From NCBI RefSeq assembly GCF_021530995.1, contig NZ_JADYTF010000002.1:1-64000 (forward strand): DNA of 64,000 nucleotides, written 5' to 3'. Under the pieces are notes generated by a model. The model did not search any database. It was not told the origin of the DNA and saw only the letters and a list, made by a program, of their open reading frames with translations. Shown here piece after piece: positions 15,659-24,248 of the stretch. A program made the position numbers and the translations under genes. This DNA comes from Bacteroides caecigallinarum (lineage in GTDB: Bacteria; Bacteroidota; Bacteroidia; Bacteroidales; Bacteroidaceae). Numbering within the stretch: position 1 is the first letter of the stretch; each line of letters begins with the position of its first letter.

Positions 15659-16429
15659 TTATTCCCAGTTCCAAGACTTCATTTTCTCCATAAGTTCATA
15701 TGAAGTGACGTCTATCTTTGTAGGCGTAATGGCTACATAACCATGGTCTAGAGCCCAATGGTCCGTATCTTCCACATTTGGCTCGTAATTCTTATATGAA
15801 CCTGTAAGCCAGTAATATCCGTTATGACGAGGATGGTTACATTCGGCAAACTCGTTTATCCACACTCCGTCTGTCTGACGGCAGATACGAATACCCTTAA
15901 GCTCCTTCGTATCAGGGAAATTCACATTAAGACATGTACCGTATGGAAGTCCGTTCTCCAACGTAGTTTTAACAATGCTCTTCACGTACGGCAATGTAAA
16001 CGAAAAATCCGCATCAGCGTCATGATTGCAGAGGGAGAAGCCTATCGACGGAATTCCTTTCAGACATCCTTCTACCACTACACCCATAGTACCGGAATAA
16101 TGCACATTCACGGATGAGTTGTCACCATGGTTTATACCTCCGATAATCATGTCCGGAGTACGGCCTACAATGGTGTGAAGAGCCAGCTTCGTACAATCCA
16201 CAGGAGTACCGCTACATTTATAGATAGAAAGACCTTCTTCCTCACTCACCTTCTCGTAATGTACAGGAACAGCAGAAGTTATAGCGCCCGAAGCTCCCGA
16301 ACGAGGTCCGTCGGGGGCAACGACCACCAACTCGGCCTCATCACGTAATGCCTTAATCAACTCATTGATACCTTTCGCCTGATAGCCATCGTCGTTCGAC
16401 AGCAGAATAAGCGGTTTACTGTTTGCCAT
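15659..16429 (-). CDS. surE: 5'/3'-nucleotidase SurE
   Basis: 256-residue metal-dependent nucleotidase or exopolyphosphatase of stationary-phase survival. The metal site starts at N12-D13-D14 in LLSNDDGYQAKG and is completed by GGINHGDNSSVNVHYSGTMG-type residues in the middle; SRD-type signature GPRSGASGAIT is present. It is the first gene of the surE-lpxB pair and divergent from parA across a 272-bp gap. Confidence 0.95.
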   Translation of the reverse strand: MANSKPLILLSNDDGYQAKGINELIKALRDEAELVVVAPDGPRSGASGAITSAVPVHYEKVSEEEGLSIYKCSGTPVDCTKLALHTIVGRTPDMIIGGINHGDNSSVNVHYSGTMGVVVEGCLKGIPSIGFSLCNHDADADFSFTLPYVKSIVKTTLENGLPYGTCLNVNFPDTKELKGIRICRQTDGVWINEFAECNHPRHNGYYWLTGSYKNYEPNVEDTDHWALDHGYVAITPTKIDVTSYELMEKMKSWNWE

Positions 16430-16573
16430 ATTTTAACTTTGTTTATTCAGATTCAACTTAAAACGACGTAAAGTTACAACCTTTCGGAATACAGAACAAA
16501 AAAAACTATGTGACAATAAGTTTTCAAATATTAATCTTCATAAAGCAGATTAGTATTTTTATGTGGTTTTCAG

Positions 16574-16581
16574 TATCTTTG
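16574..16581 (+). promoter_or_regulatory. -7 element of the parAB operon
   Basis: TATCTTTG is a consensus -7, 120 bp before the parA ATG. No TTTG box is seen 19-21 bp upstream. It implies a long parA leader that contains the hairpin at 16605-16629. Confidence 0.55.
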
Positions 16582-16604
16582 TTCCGATTTAGTTATTAAC
16601 AAAA

Positions 16605-16629
16605 GCGGTAAGTTATCAACACTTTCCGC
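16605..16629 (+). promoter_or_regulatory. Leader hairpin upstream of parA
   Basis: GCGGTAAGT pairs with ACTTTCCGC at eight of nine positions around TATCAAC. Within the predicted parA leader it could be an operator-like palindrome or RNA structure. It does not match the canonical parS sequence. Confidence 0.4.
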
Positions 16630-16701
16630 AAAAGTAACAGTTTTTTAATAGGTCGTATCACTAATTATTAGTTATTTCGCATCAGGATAAAACTGATTAA
16701 T

Positions 16702-17478
16702 ATGGGAAAAATAATTGCTTTGGCCAATCAAAAAGGCGGTGTGGGAAAAACAACCACAACAATAAATTTGGCTGCATCATTGGCAACTCTTGAAAAGAAG
16801 GTATTAGTAATAGACGCTGATCCACAGGCAAATGCCTCTTCAGGACTGGGAGTAAACGTAAACGAAATAGACTGTTCAATTTACGAATGCCTGATAAATC
16901 AGACGGACATAAGAGAAGCCATTTATACGACCGATATTGACAGATTAGACATTATACCATCTCACATAGACCTGGTAGGCGCTGAAATAGAGATGCTTAA
17001 TCTGGAAAACAGAGAAAAAATAATGAAAAAGGCTCTGGATCCGATGAAAAACGAGTACGACTATATACTTATAGACTGCTCTCCTTCACTAGGACTGATT
17101 ACTATAAATGCCTTGACTGCTGCCGACTCGGTGATTATACCTGTTCAATGTGAATATTTCGCACTTGAAGGAATCAGCAAACTGCTGAATACAATAAAGA
17201 TAATAAAAACGAAACTGAATCCGGCTTTGGAAATAGAAGGTTTCCTGCTTACAATGTACGATTCAAGACTACGCCTGGCAAATCAGATTTACGACGATGT
17301 GAAAAGACACTTCCAGGAACTGGTTTTCAAGACTATCATACAGCGTAACGTGAAACTGAGCGAAGCTCCAAGTCACGGCATACCGGCTATCCTGTACGAT
17401 GCTGAATCGACGGGAGCAAAAAATCATTTGGCACTGGCCAATGAAATTATAACGAAAACTGAAAGTCAACGAAGTTAA
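16702..17478 (+). CDS. parA: Chromosome-partitioning ATPase ParA/Soj
   Basis: 258-residue deviant-Walker P-loop ATPase with [12 protein letters not shown] (9-20), the Walker B-like [12 protein letters not shown] and the dimer-type switch region. It lacks an N-terminal HTH, as in chromosomal Soj. Works with ParB bound at parS to segregate the chromosome origin. First gene of a collinear series parA-parB-DUF5683-lytic transglycosylase, with parB starting 14 bp after the parA stop. Confidence 0.95.
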   Translation: MGKIIALANQKGGVGKTTTTINLAASLATLEKKVLVIDADPQANASSGLGVNVNEIDCSIYECLINQTDIREAIYTTDIDRLDIIPSHIDLVGAEIEMLNLENREKIMKKALDPMKNEYDYILIDCSPSLGLITINALTAADSVIIPVQCEYFALEGISKLLNTIKIIKTKLNPALEIEGFLLTMYDSRLRLANQIYDDVKRHFQELVFKTIIQRNVKLSEAPSHGIPAILYDAESTGAKNHLALANEIITKTESQRS

Positions 17479-17492
17479 ATTCATAACATAAT

Positions 17493-18374
17493 ATGGCAGT
17501 ACAGAAAAAATTTGCTTTAGGAAGAGGATTGGATGCACTGATATCCAACGAGGAAGTAAAGACCTCAGGATCATCCAATATAGGCGAAATAGAGTTGAGC
17601 AAGATTTCTGCCAACCCTAACCAGCCACGACGTGAATTCGATCCGATAGCTTTGCAAGAACTGGCTGATTCTATAGCTGAGGTAGGTGTTATACAGCCTA
17701 TCACACTGAGAAAGATAAATGATGACTCATACCAGATAATTGCCGGCGAAAGAAGATATAGGGCTTCGGCCTTGGCAGGACTGAAAACTATACCTGCGTA
17801 TATCAAGACAGCCGACGACGAGAACGTCATGGAAATGGCGTTGATAGAAAACATTCAGAGAGAGGACCTGAACTCTCTGGAAATAGCACTGGCATATCAA
17901 CACCTTATAGAGCAATACGAACTTACACAGGAAAGACTGAGCGAAAGAGTTGGAAAGAACAGAACTACCATTGCCAATTATCTGAGACTTCTGAAACTTC
18001 CTGCAACGATACAGATGGCCCTGAAAAACAAGGAGATAGACATGGGACACGCCAGAGCGCTTCTTTCTGTAGACAATCCACAGACACAGTTGAAAATATT
18101 CAACGAAATAATCGCTAACGGCTACTCGGTAAGAAAGGTTGAGGAAATGGTAAAAGCGCTCAACAGCGAGAAACAGGAAAAACCTGTTGCCGCAAAGAGC
18201 AAACTTCCTGAAACATTCGGAGTGTTACAAAACCATCTGTCAAATTTCTTCGGAACCAGCGTGCAACTGTCATGCAGTGCAAAGGGAAAAGGTAAAATAA
18301 GTATTCCGTTTAAGGATGAAGCCGACCTTGAAAGAATAATGGAAATACTGGATTCGTTAAAACAAACTGAATAA
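17493..18374 (+). CDS. parB: Chromosome-partitioning protein ParB
   Basis: 293-residue DNA-binding CTPase. An N-terminal ParB/sulfiredoxin-like domain carries NPNQPRREFD and the CTP-binding GERRYRAS. An HTH region (about 120-190) has ENIQREDLNSLE and SERVGKNRTTIANYLRLLKLP. A C-terminal dimerisation segment ends the protein. It loads at parS and drives origin segregation with ParA. I saw no canonical parS in the window. It is followed 11 bp later by the DUF5683 gene. Confidence 0.95.
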   Translation: MAVQKKFALGRGLDALISNEEVKTSGSSNIGEIELSKISANPNQPRREFDPIALQELADSIAEVGVIQPITLRKINDDSYQIIAGERRYRASALAGLKTIPAYIKTADDENVMEMALIENIQREDLNSLEIALAYQHLIEQYELTQERLSERVGKNRTTIANYLRLLKLPATIQMALKNKEIDMGHARALLSVDNPQTQLKIFNEIIANGYSVRKVEEMVKALNSEKQEKPVAAKSKLPETFGVLQNHLSNFFGTSVQLSCSAKGKGKISIPFKDEADLERIMEILDSLKQTE

Positions 18375-18385
18375 AGAAAATAGTT

Positions 18386-19162
18386 TTGAAAACTAAATTC
18401 AAAATATACCAAAGTATATTATGTATCTTTGTGTTGTCGCTGTTGACAAACAAGATACATGCTACGGGTGTGTCCGGAATGATAGTATTACACACCATAG
18501 CTACAATCAACGACAGTATCGACAATAAGATAAAAAAAGACAGTATCATCATTGCCGATATAGATAAGGACTTCAAGAAAGCCAGAGAACTTGAAGCTCC
18601 TGTTGACACTGCTTTATTGTCATCAAAAAGCGATTCTGTATTAAATACACCTATAAAAGCATCCAAACGATGGATACCAGATTCTAACAAATCACTTTGG
18701 ATGGCAATGGTACTTCCCGGTGCCGGACAGATATATAACAGGAAATACTGGAAGCTCCCTATAATATATGGAGGATTTGTAGGTTGTGCATATGCTCTGA
18801 CCTGGAACACTAAAATGTATAACGACTATTCGCAGGCATATCAGGATATCATGAGCGACAATCCAAACAACGACAGCTACAAAGATTTCATACCTTCGTA
18901 TGTAGATATTGAAAGCAATAAAGAATATTATCAAAATACATTTAAAAACGCTAAAGATATATATCGTCGTCAGAGAGACCTTAGTATATTTGCATTCATA
19001 GGAGTTTATCTGCTATCAGTAATAGATGCATATGTAGATGCCGAGTTGTCCGACTTCGATATATCAAAAGACTTGAGTCTCAAGCTCGAGCCTACATTAT
19101 TTAACGACGTATTACGCAACCGTCCGCAAGGTGTGGGACTGCAGTGTAATATTAAATTTTAG
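18386..19162 (+). CDS. DUF5683 membrane protein
   Basis: 258-residue protein with an N-terminal signal or anchor segment (about 7-26). The DUF5683 region starts near WMAMVLPGAGQIYNRKYWKLP (about 110-130) and includes hydrophobic stretches at about 130-145 and 205-220. This family is conserved in Bacteroidetes next to parAB and a lytic transglycosylase. Its function is unknown; the neighbourhood suggests envelope work linked to division or segregation (inference). Confidence 0.8.
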   Translation: MKTKFKIYQSILCIFVLSLLTNKIHATGVSGMIVLHTIATINDSIDNKIKKDSIIIADIDKDFKKARELEAPVDTALLSSKSDSVLNTPIKASKRWIPDSNKSLWMAMVLPGAGQIYNRKYWKLPIIYGGFVGCAYALTWNTKMYNDYSQAYQDIMSDNPNNDSYKDFIPSYVDIESNKEYYQNTFKNAKDIYRRQRDLSIFAFIGVYLLSVIDAYVDAELSDFDISKDLSLKLEPTLFNDVLRNRPQGVGLQCNIKF

Positions 19163-19165
19163 ATT

Positions 19166-20404
19166 ATGAGAAAAATTTTAATTTGCCTTCTATCATTAGG
19201 ATTTTCAACTTTATACGCGCAGGAAAAGGTAGAAACAATAACTGTTAAAAACGATCAGGGAGTGAGTGAGGAAATAGAACTCCCGCAAGGTATGTTGTCT
19301 ACAACAGATAGTTTATATCTGGACTGGATATCAAAGAACTACATCACGCCTATAAATTGTGAATCCGGAAACACAAATCCATTAATAAGTGATTCTATCT
19401 ACATAGACAGGCTGCAGCGTATTCCAGCAATTATAGAAATGCCGTACAATGATATCATAAAAAAATTCATTGACCAATACACGACAAGACTCCGTGAAAC
19501 CGTAGCATTCATGCTTAGCGCAAACAATCTGTATATGCCAATATTTGAAGAGGCACTTGAGGCATACAACCTTCCTCTCGAACTTAAATACCTGCCAGTA
19601 ATAGAATCGGCACTTAATCCGAATGCAGTATCGAGACAAGGAGCAACAGGACTTTGGCAGTTCATGCTGAGAACAGGAAAAATCTACGGACTGGAGGTTA
19701 ATTCGCTGATTGACGAAAGAAGAGACCCTATCAAATCAACATACGCGGCTGCAAGGTATCTGAAAGACCTGTATGACATCTACCATGACTGGAATCTGGT
19801 ACTTGCGGCATATAACTGCGGTCCGGGAAATATAAACAAGGCTATACGACGTGCAGGTGGAGCTACAGACTTCTGGTCTATTTACAATTTCCTGCCTAAG
19901 GAAACCAGAGGATATGTTCCTGCATTCGTGGCTGCCAATTATATAATGACATATTACTGCGAGCATAACATCAGACCTATGGCAATGCAAATGCCTGAGG
20001 GAACAGATACAATACACATAAACAGAAATCTGAACTTTAACCAAATAGCAGATGTATGCAAAATAGACATCGAGCAGCTCAGAGCCCTAAACCCTGAATT
20101 CAGAAAAGATATAATTCCGGGAAATCAGAAAACATATGCACTGCGACTGCCTAACAATATGGTAAGCTGTTTCCTTGAACATGAAGACAGTATATACAAC
20201 TATAAGCCACAAGTATATCAGAACAGAAGGTCAACCGTAAAAGTCACTACACCTAAAACAGCAGAAGTATATCACAAAATCAAAAACGGCGAAACACTTG
20301 GAGGTATAGCTGCAAAATATGGAGTAAGCATAAACCAGATAAGAAGACTCAACGGCATAAAAGGAAGCAATATCAGAGCCGGAAAAACTATCAGAATCAG
20401 ATAA
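19166..20404 (+). CDS. MltD-like lytic transglycosylase with LysM
   Basis: 412-residue secreted murein hydrolase. The signal peptide ends near TLYAQ (about 19). The SLT domain (about 125-260) has the catalytic glutamate E147 in LPVIESALNP and the motifs GATGLWQFM and AYNCGPGNI. A LysM peptidoglycan-binding domain with YHKIKNGETLGGIAAKYGVS lies at about 365-412, and a less clear LysM-like segment at about 290-340. It cleaves glycan strands to 1,6-anhydro products in the periplasm. Fourth gene of the parAB series; a strong terminator follows. Confidence 0.92.
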   Translation: MRKILICLLSLGFSTLYAQEKVETITVKNDQGVSEEIELPQGMLSTTDSLYLDWISKNYITPINCESGNTNPLISDSIYIDRLQRIPAIIEMPYNDIIKKFIDQYTTRLRETVAFMLSANNLYMPIFEEALEAYNLPLELKYLPVIESALNPNAVSRQGATGLWQFMLRTGKIYGLEVNSLIDERRDPIKSTYAAARYLKDLYDIYHDWNLVLAAYNCGPGNINKAIRRAGGATDFWSIYNFLPKETRGYVPAFVAANYIMTYYCEHNIRPMAMQMPEGTDTIHINRNLNFNQIADVCKIDIEQLRALNPEFRKDIIPGNQKTYALRLPNNMVSCFLEHEDSIYNYKPQVYQNRRSTVKVTTPKTAEVYHKIKNGETLGGIAAKYGVSINQIRRLNGIKGSNIRAGKTIRIR

Positions 20405-20411
20405 TTATACT

Positions 20412-20461
20412 AAAAAAGCAAGTATTTCAATTAATTAGAACAGAAATACTTGCTTTTTTTT
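20412..20461 (+). terminator. Terminator of the parAB-mltD operon
   Basis: AAAAAGCAAGTATTTC pairs with GAAATACTTGCTTTTT around a 14-base loop and ends in a run of T. It partly overlaps the promoter of the following rel gene. Confidence 0.9.
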
Positions 20462-20479
20462 AATTATTTTATATTTTTG
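20449..20479 (+). promoter_or_regulatory. Promoter of the rel gene
   Basis: CTTG (20449-20452), one base from TTTG, and TATTTTTG (20472-20479) are 19 bp apart. The -33 box lies within the 3' arm of the upstream terminator. This placement decides the start of rel at 20510. Confidence 0.65.
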
Positions 20480-20509
20480 CACTCATGTTATTTTTGGAGG
20501 AATACGTAT

Positions 20510-22786
20510 ATGACGGATGAAAAACTTAACCAAGAACAAGCTGATGAGAAAATAATAAATGAAGCTTTTGAAGAACTTCTTGCCAGATATCTGGAAAGCA
20601 GACACCGCAAAAAAGTAGAAATCATTACCAAAGCTTTCAACTTCGCCAAGCAGGCACACAAAGGTGTGAGAAGGCGTTCCGGCGAACCATACATATTACA
20701 TCCTATAGCTGTAGCAAGAATAGCATGTTGCGAAATAGGTTTAGGCTCGACATCTATATGTGCCGCCTTGCTGCATGATGTTGTGGAAGACACAGATTAT
20801 ACAGTGGAAGACATACAAAACCTGTTCGGGGAAAGAATTGCCCTCATCGTTGACGGGCTGACAAAAATCTCCGGAGGAATTTTCGGCGACAGGGCATCTG
20901 CACAGGCAGAAAACTTCAAGAAACTTCTTCTGACAATGAACGATGATATCAGAGTTATTCTGATAAAAATTTCGGACAGACTGCATAACATGCGTACGTT
21001 AGGATCAATGCTTCCTAGCAAACAGTACAAGATTGCAGGAGAGACATTATATATATACGCTCCATTGGCAAACAGACTTGGGCTTAACAAAATCAAGACC
21101 GAGCTGGAAGACTTGAGTTTCAAGTACGAACACCCCGAAGCATACAATCAAATCCAAAAGAAGCTTGAGGCTACCCAAGCAGAACGCGATACCTTGTTCG
21201 CTGAATTCACAGCACCTATAGTAGAACAGCTCAACAACATGGGACTGAAATACAGAATTCAGGCAAGAGTAAAATCACCTTATTCCATATGGAATAAAAT
21301 GCAGACCAAGCATATCACATTCGAAGAAATATATGATATCCTGGCTGTAAGAATTATATTCGAACCCGAAAGTCCTGATAAAGAGGCTATAGACTGTTTC
21401 AATATTTACGTCTCTATCTCAAGCATTTACAAGCCTCATCCTGACAGACTCAGAGACTGGGTAAGCCATCCGAAAGCCAACGGATACCAGGCTCTTCATG
21501 TTACTCTGATGAGTAATAAGGGAAGATGGATCGAGGTCCAGATAAGAAGCGAAAGAATGAACGAAATAGCCGAACAGGGATTTGCTGCTCACTGGAAATA
21601 CAAGGAAGGCGGAATAAGCGAGGACGAAGGTGAACTTGGCAAATGGCTGCATACCATCAAGGAAATACTGGACGACCCACAGCCGGATGCCCTTGATTTT
21701 CTTGACACAATCAAACTTAATCTTTTTGCATCAGAAATATTTGTATTTACTCCGAAAGGCGAAATAAAGACCATGCCACAAAACTGCACGGCCCTGGACT
21801 TCGCTTTCTCAATACATACTTTCCTTGGCAGCCACTGTATAGGCGCCAAAGTAAACCATAAACTGGTTCCACTAAGCCACAAGCTGCAAAGTGGAGACCA
21901 GGTGGAAATTCTGACCTCTAAATCGCAGAAAGTACAGCCAGACTGGGTTAACTTCGCTACTACAGCAAAAGCTAAGGCTAAAATACAGGCTATATTAAGA
22001 AGAGAGCGTAAAGAGACACAACAGCTTGGCGAAGATATGCTTGCAGAGTTCCTCAAGAATGCAAAAATTGAGATGAACGAAGAGAACATATCAAAACTTT
22101 GCAACCTGCACAAGCTAAAATCGCCTGACGAGCTTATGTTGCAAATAGGACAGAAAGTTATTAAGCTCGGCAACAGCGACATTGAGGAATTCAAGGAAAA
22201 GAGCACCAGCAACGGATGGAAGAAGTTTATACCGTTCCCATTTGTTGGAGGCAATAAAAACAAAAACCAAAATCAGCCTAAGGAAGAGGCTCCAGCTATC
22301 AATATAGACAAGAAAAAGATTGTCAAGCTTACTCCTGACGCTATACAGAAGAATTTCATAATAGCGGATTGCTGTAAGCCAATACCGGGCGATGATGTAC
22401 TGGGATATATTGATGATAATAACAGAGTCATAATCCACAAACTTCACTGTCCTATAGCAGCCCAGCTGAAGTCAAGCTTCGGAAACAGACTACTGGCCGT
22501 ACAGTGGGAAACAGGCAAGGCACTATATTTCCCGGTTAATGTTCTTGTAAAAGGTATTGACGGAATAGGTATTCTTAACAAGGTGACGGAAATCATCTCA
22601 CAACAGCTTAACGTAAATATACACAAGCTTCACATAGAATCAAACGATGGTATATTTGAAGGAAGAATTCAGCTGTATGTACACGATGTGGATGATGTCA
22701 ACACGATATGCAATAATCTTAAGAAAATAGAGAATATCAAACGTGTGACAAGAATTGAAAACTTTGAAGATGACATTAATGATTAA
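20510..22786 (+). CDS. Bifunctional (p)ppGpp synthetase/hydrolase Rel
   Basis: 758 residues using the ATG at 20510, which follows GGAGG and the promoter; an upstream in-frame ATG at 20450 precedes the -7 element. Domain order is HD hydrolase (about 45-195, with ILHPIAVA and LLHDVVEDT keeping the HD residues), RelA/SpoT synthetase (about 240-360, with RVKSPYSIWNKM), TGS (about 400-465), a helical region with ADCCKPIPGDDV, and a C-terminal ACT domain (about 680-750). It controls the stringent response and is probably active in both directions. Its end overlaps the end of the convergent MerR gene by 4 bp. Confidence 0.95.
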   Translation: MTDEKLNQEQADEKIINEAFEELLARYLESRHRKKVEIITKAFNFAKQAHKGVRRRSGEPYILHPIAVARIACCEIGLGSTSICAALLHDVVEDTDYTVEDIQNLFGERIALIVDGLTKISGGIFGDRASAQAENFKKLLLTMNDDIRVILIKISDRLHNMRTLGSMLPSKQYKIAGETLYIYAPLANRLGLNKIKTELEDLSFKYEHPEAYNQIQKKLEATQAERDTLFAEFTAPIVEQLNNMGLKYRIQARVKSPYSIWNKMQTKHITFEEIYDILAVRIIFEPESPDKEAIDCFNIYVSISSIYKPHPDRLRDWVSHPKANGYQALHVTLMSNKGRWIEVQIRSERMNEIAEQGFAAHWKYKEGGISEDEGELGKWLHTIKEILDDPQPDALDFLDTIKLNLFASEIFVFTPKGEIKTMPQNCTALDFAFSIHTFLGSHCIGAKVNHKLVPLSHKLQSGDQVEILTSKSQKVQPDWVNFATTAKAKAKIQAILRRERKETQQLGEDMLAEFLKNAKIEMNEENISKLCNLHKLKSPDELMLQIGQKVIKLGNSDIEEFKEKSTSNGWKKFIPFPFVGGNKNKNQNQPKEEAPAINIDKKKIVKLTPDAIQKNFIIADCCKPIPGDDVLGYIDDNNRVIIHKLHCPIAAQLKSSFGNRLLAVQWETGKALYFPVNVLVKGIDGIGILNKVTEIISQQLNVNIHKLHIESNDGIFEGRIQLYVHDVDDVNTICNNLKKIENIKRVTRIENFEDDIND

Positions 22787-23130
22787 GTCATATAATCGAG
22801 CTCCTTACGAATACTGAGGAGCTCTTCTTTTATTTCTTTCAGACGCTCTATAATATCTACGTTTGTGGCTTCAAGGTCCTTTTCCTGCTTTAGTCTCTGT
22901 CTGGCACCGGCAATCGTCAAACCTTTCTCCTTAACAAGATGATACACCAGCCTTACATTGTCTATATCCTCTTTCCTGTACTGGCGCACATTGCCAACGG
23001 TTTTCCTAGGAGCAATAAAAGGGAATTCCTTTTCCCAATATCTCAGTGAAGATTCATTCACACCAAACATCTGTGCGACCTCACTTATCGAATAATATAT
23101 CTTCAGTTCTTTATCTTTACGTAAAGCCAT
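22783..23130 (-). CDS. MerR-family transcriptional regulator
   Basis: 115-residue DNA-binding protein. The winged HTH reads YYSISEVAQMFGVNESSLRYWEKEF (about 10-34), followed by RQYRKEDIDNVRLVYHLV and a coiled-coil tail. No ligand-binding cysteine cluster is present. This short MerR type occurs next to rel, M23 peptidase and alaS genes in the phylum; targets are unknown. The last codons contain the rel terminator, on the opposite strand. Confidence 0.88.
   Translation of the reverse strand: MALRKDKELKIYYSISEVAQMFGVNESSLRYWEKEFPFIAPRKTVGNVRQYRKEDIDNVRLVYHLVKEKGLTIAGARQRLKQEKDLEATNVDIIERLKEIKEELLSIRKELDYMT
22798..22832 (+). terminator. rel terminator embedded in the MerR coding sequence
   Basis: GAGCTCCT pairs perfectly with AGGAGCTC around an 11-base loop, followed by the T-rich TTCTTTTATTT. 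It starts 12 bp after the rel stop and lies wholly within the 3' coding part of the opposite-strand MerR gene. Confidence 0.75.
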
Positions 23131-23149
23131 ATTGCCAAGTTTTTTTTAA

Positions 23150-24118
23150 TCAATCGTAAACCTTACCATGATTGGAGGCTATTTCCACCATCTTGTCATA
23201 GTCTTCGGCATTCAAATCCATGAAATAATAGTTCACAGGATTTACCACCTTGCCTTTCACATGAACTTCATAGTGCAGATGCGGTCCGGTACTCTTTCCC
23301 GTACTTCCAACTTCACCGATAACCTCACCCCTTACTACATTCTGACCTACCCTGACCTTTATTTTGCTTAGATGTGCATATTTCGTCACATACCCAAAAC
23401 CATGGTCCACATTTATACAATTGCCATAAAGTCCTTCCCATCCGGCTTTGACAACCTTTCCGTTACCAGTAACATAAACAGGAGTACCAACATTGGCAGA
23501 AAAGTCCATTCCCTCATGAAACTTCACAGTCTTGTAGATAGGGTCTATTCTTGTTCCATATCCTGAAGCCGTTTTCTTCAAGTCCTTATTTGCAACCGGC
23601 TGGATGGCAGGGATACATTCAAGCATTTCATCGTGCTGTTTGCACATTTCAACTACTTCATCAAACGATTCGGACTGTATGTACAGCTGTCTTGCCAGAA
23701 GGTCCATCTTCTTTGATGTATTGACCACAAGTCGTGAATTTGCCATGTCCATAAGTTCGCCATAACGGTTGGTATTGCCATAACTGGCCAGTCTCAATCT
23801 GTCGTTTACGGGGTCGGCCTGCATTATAACTCTATATAAATTGTCATCTCGCTGCTGTATCTGTTTCATCACGTTCAGAGCCTCATCGAGTCTGGACGAC
23901 AAGATATGATACTGGGCTTGAAGCTGTGAATTCTCGGTACGAAGACCTTTTTCGGAAGGAGAACCGAATATGATTAACAATACGAGGAAGCTTCCTGCCC
24001 CCAATCCCATACCTACAAACAAACGCCGCAGATAACTCATTATCCTCTGGCGCAATGTGGGATAAATACGATCGTATGTACGTGTCTTCGGATTATATAT
24101 ATAGTAAACTTTGCGCAT
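23150..24118 (-). CDS. M23 family metallopeptidase (murein endopeptidase-like)
   Basis: 322 residues from the ATG opening MRKVYYIYNPKTRTYDR, the usual start in this family; an in-frame ATG ten codons upstream is less likely. One membrane helix (about 33-55) is followed by a coiled-coil (about 60-110) and the M23/LytM domain (about 185-300). The zinc ligands are H and D in KFHEGMDFSA and the HxH motif in GPHLHYEVH. Likely an envelope endopeptidase or a divisome-associated LytM factor. Transcribed with the downstream MerR gene, 19 bp away. Confidence 0.9.
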   Translation of the reverse strand: MRKVYYIYNPKTRTYDRIYPTLRQRIMSYLRRLFVGMGLGAGSFLVLLIIFGSPSEKGLRTENSQLQAQYHILSSRLDEALNVMKQIQQRDDNLYRVIMQADPVNDRLRLASYGNTNRYGELMDMANSRLVVNTSKKMDLLARQLYIQSESFDEVVEMCKQHDEMLECIPAIQPVANKDLKKTASGYGTRIDPIYKTVKFHEGMDFSANVGTPVYVTGNGKVVKAGWEGLYGNCINVDHGFGYVTKYAHLSKIKVRVGQNVVRGEVIGEVGSTGKSTGPHLHYEVHVKGKVVNPVNYYFMDLNAEDYDKMVEIASNHGKVYD

Positions 24119-24199
24119 TCTTAGCTGTTTTATGAAAAAATAAGACACAATATATCAATATTTTGCACCTATTTTAACGACAAAAATAATAAAACAAGT

Positions 24200-24207
24200 T
24201 ATCTTTG
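24200..24207 (+). promoter_or_regulatory. -7 element of alaS
   Basis: TATCTTTG is a consensus -7, 41 bp before the alaS ATG. No clear -33 box is at the proper spacing. Confidence 0.6.
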
Positions 24208-24248
24208 CAAATCAATTTTCAGAATATTAACCATCATAGTATATAAAT

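Noticed and set aside
16605-16629. Canonical parS
   Set aside because: The palindrome does not match TGTTTCACGTGAAACA or close variants.
20450-20509. N-terminal extension of Rel
   Set aside because: These codons lie upstream of or within the promoter; the GGAGG-preceded ATG at 20510 fits the family start.
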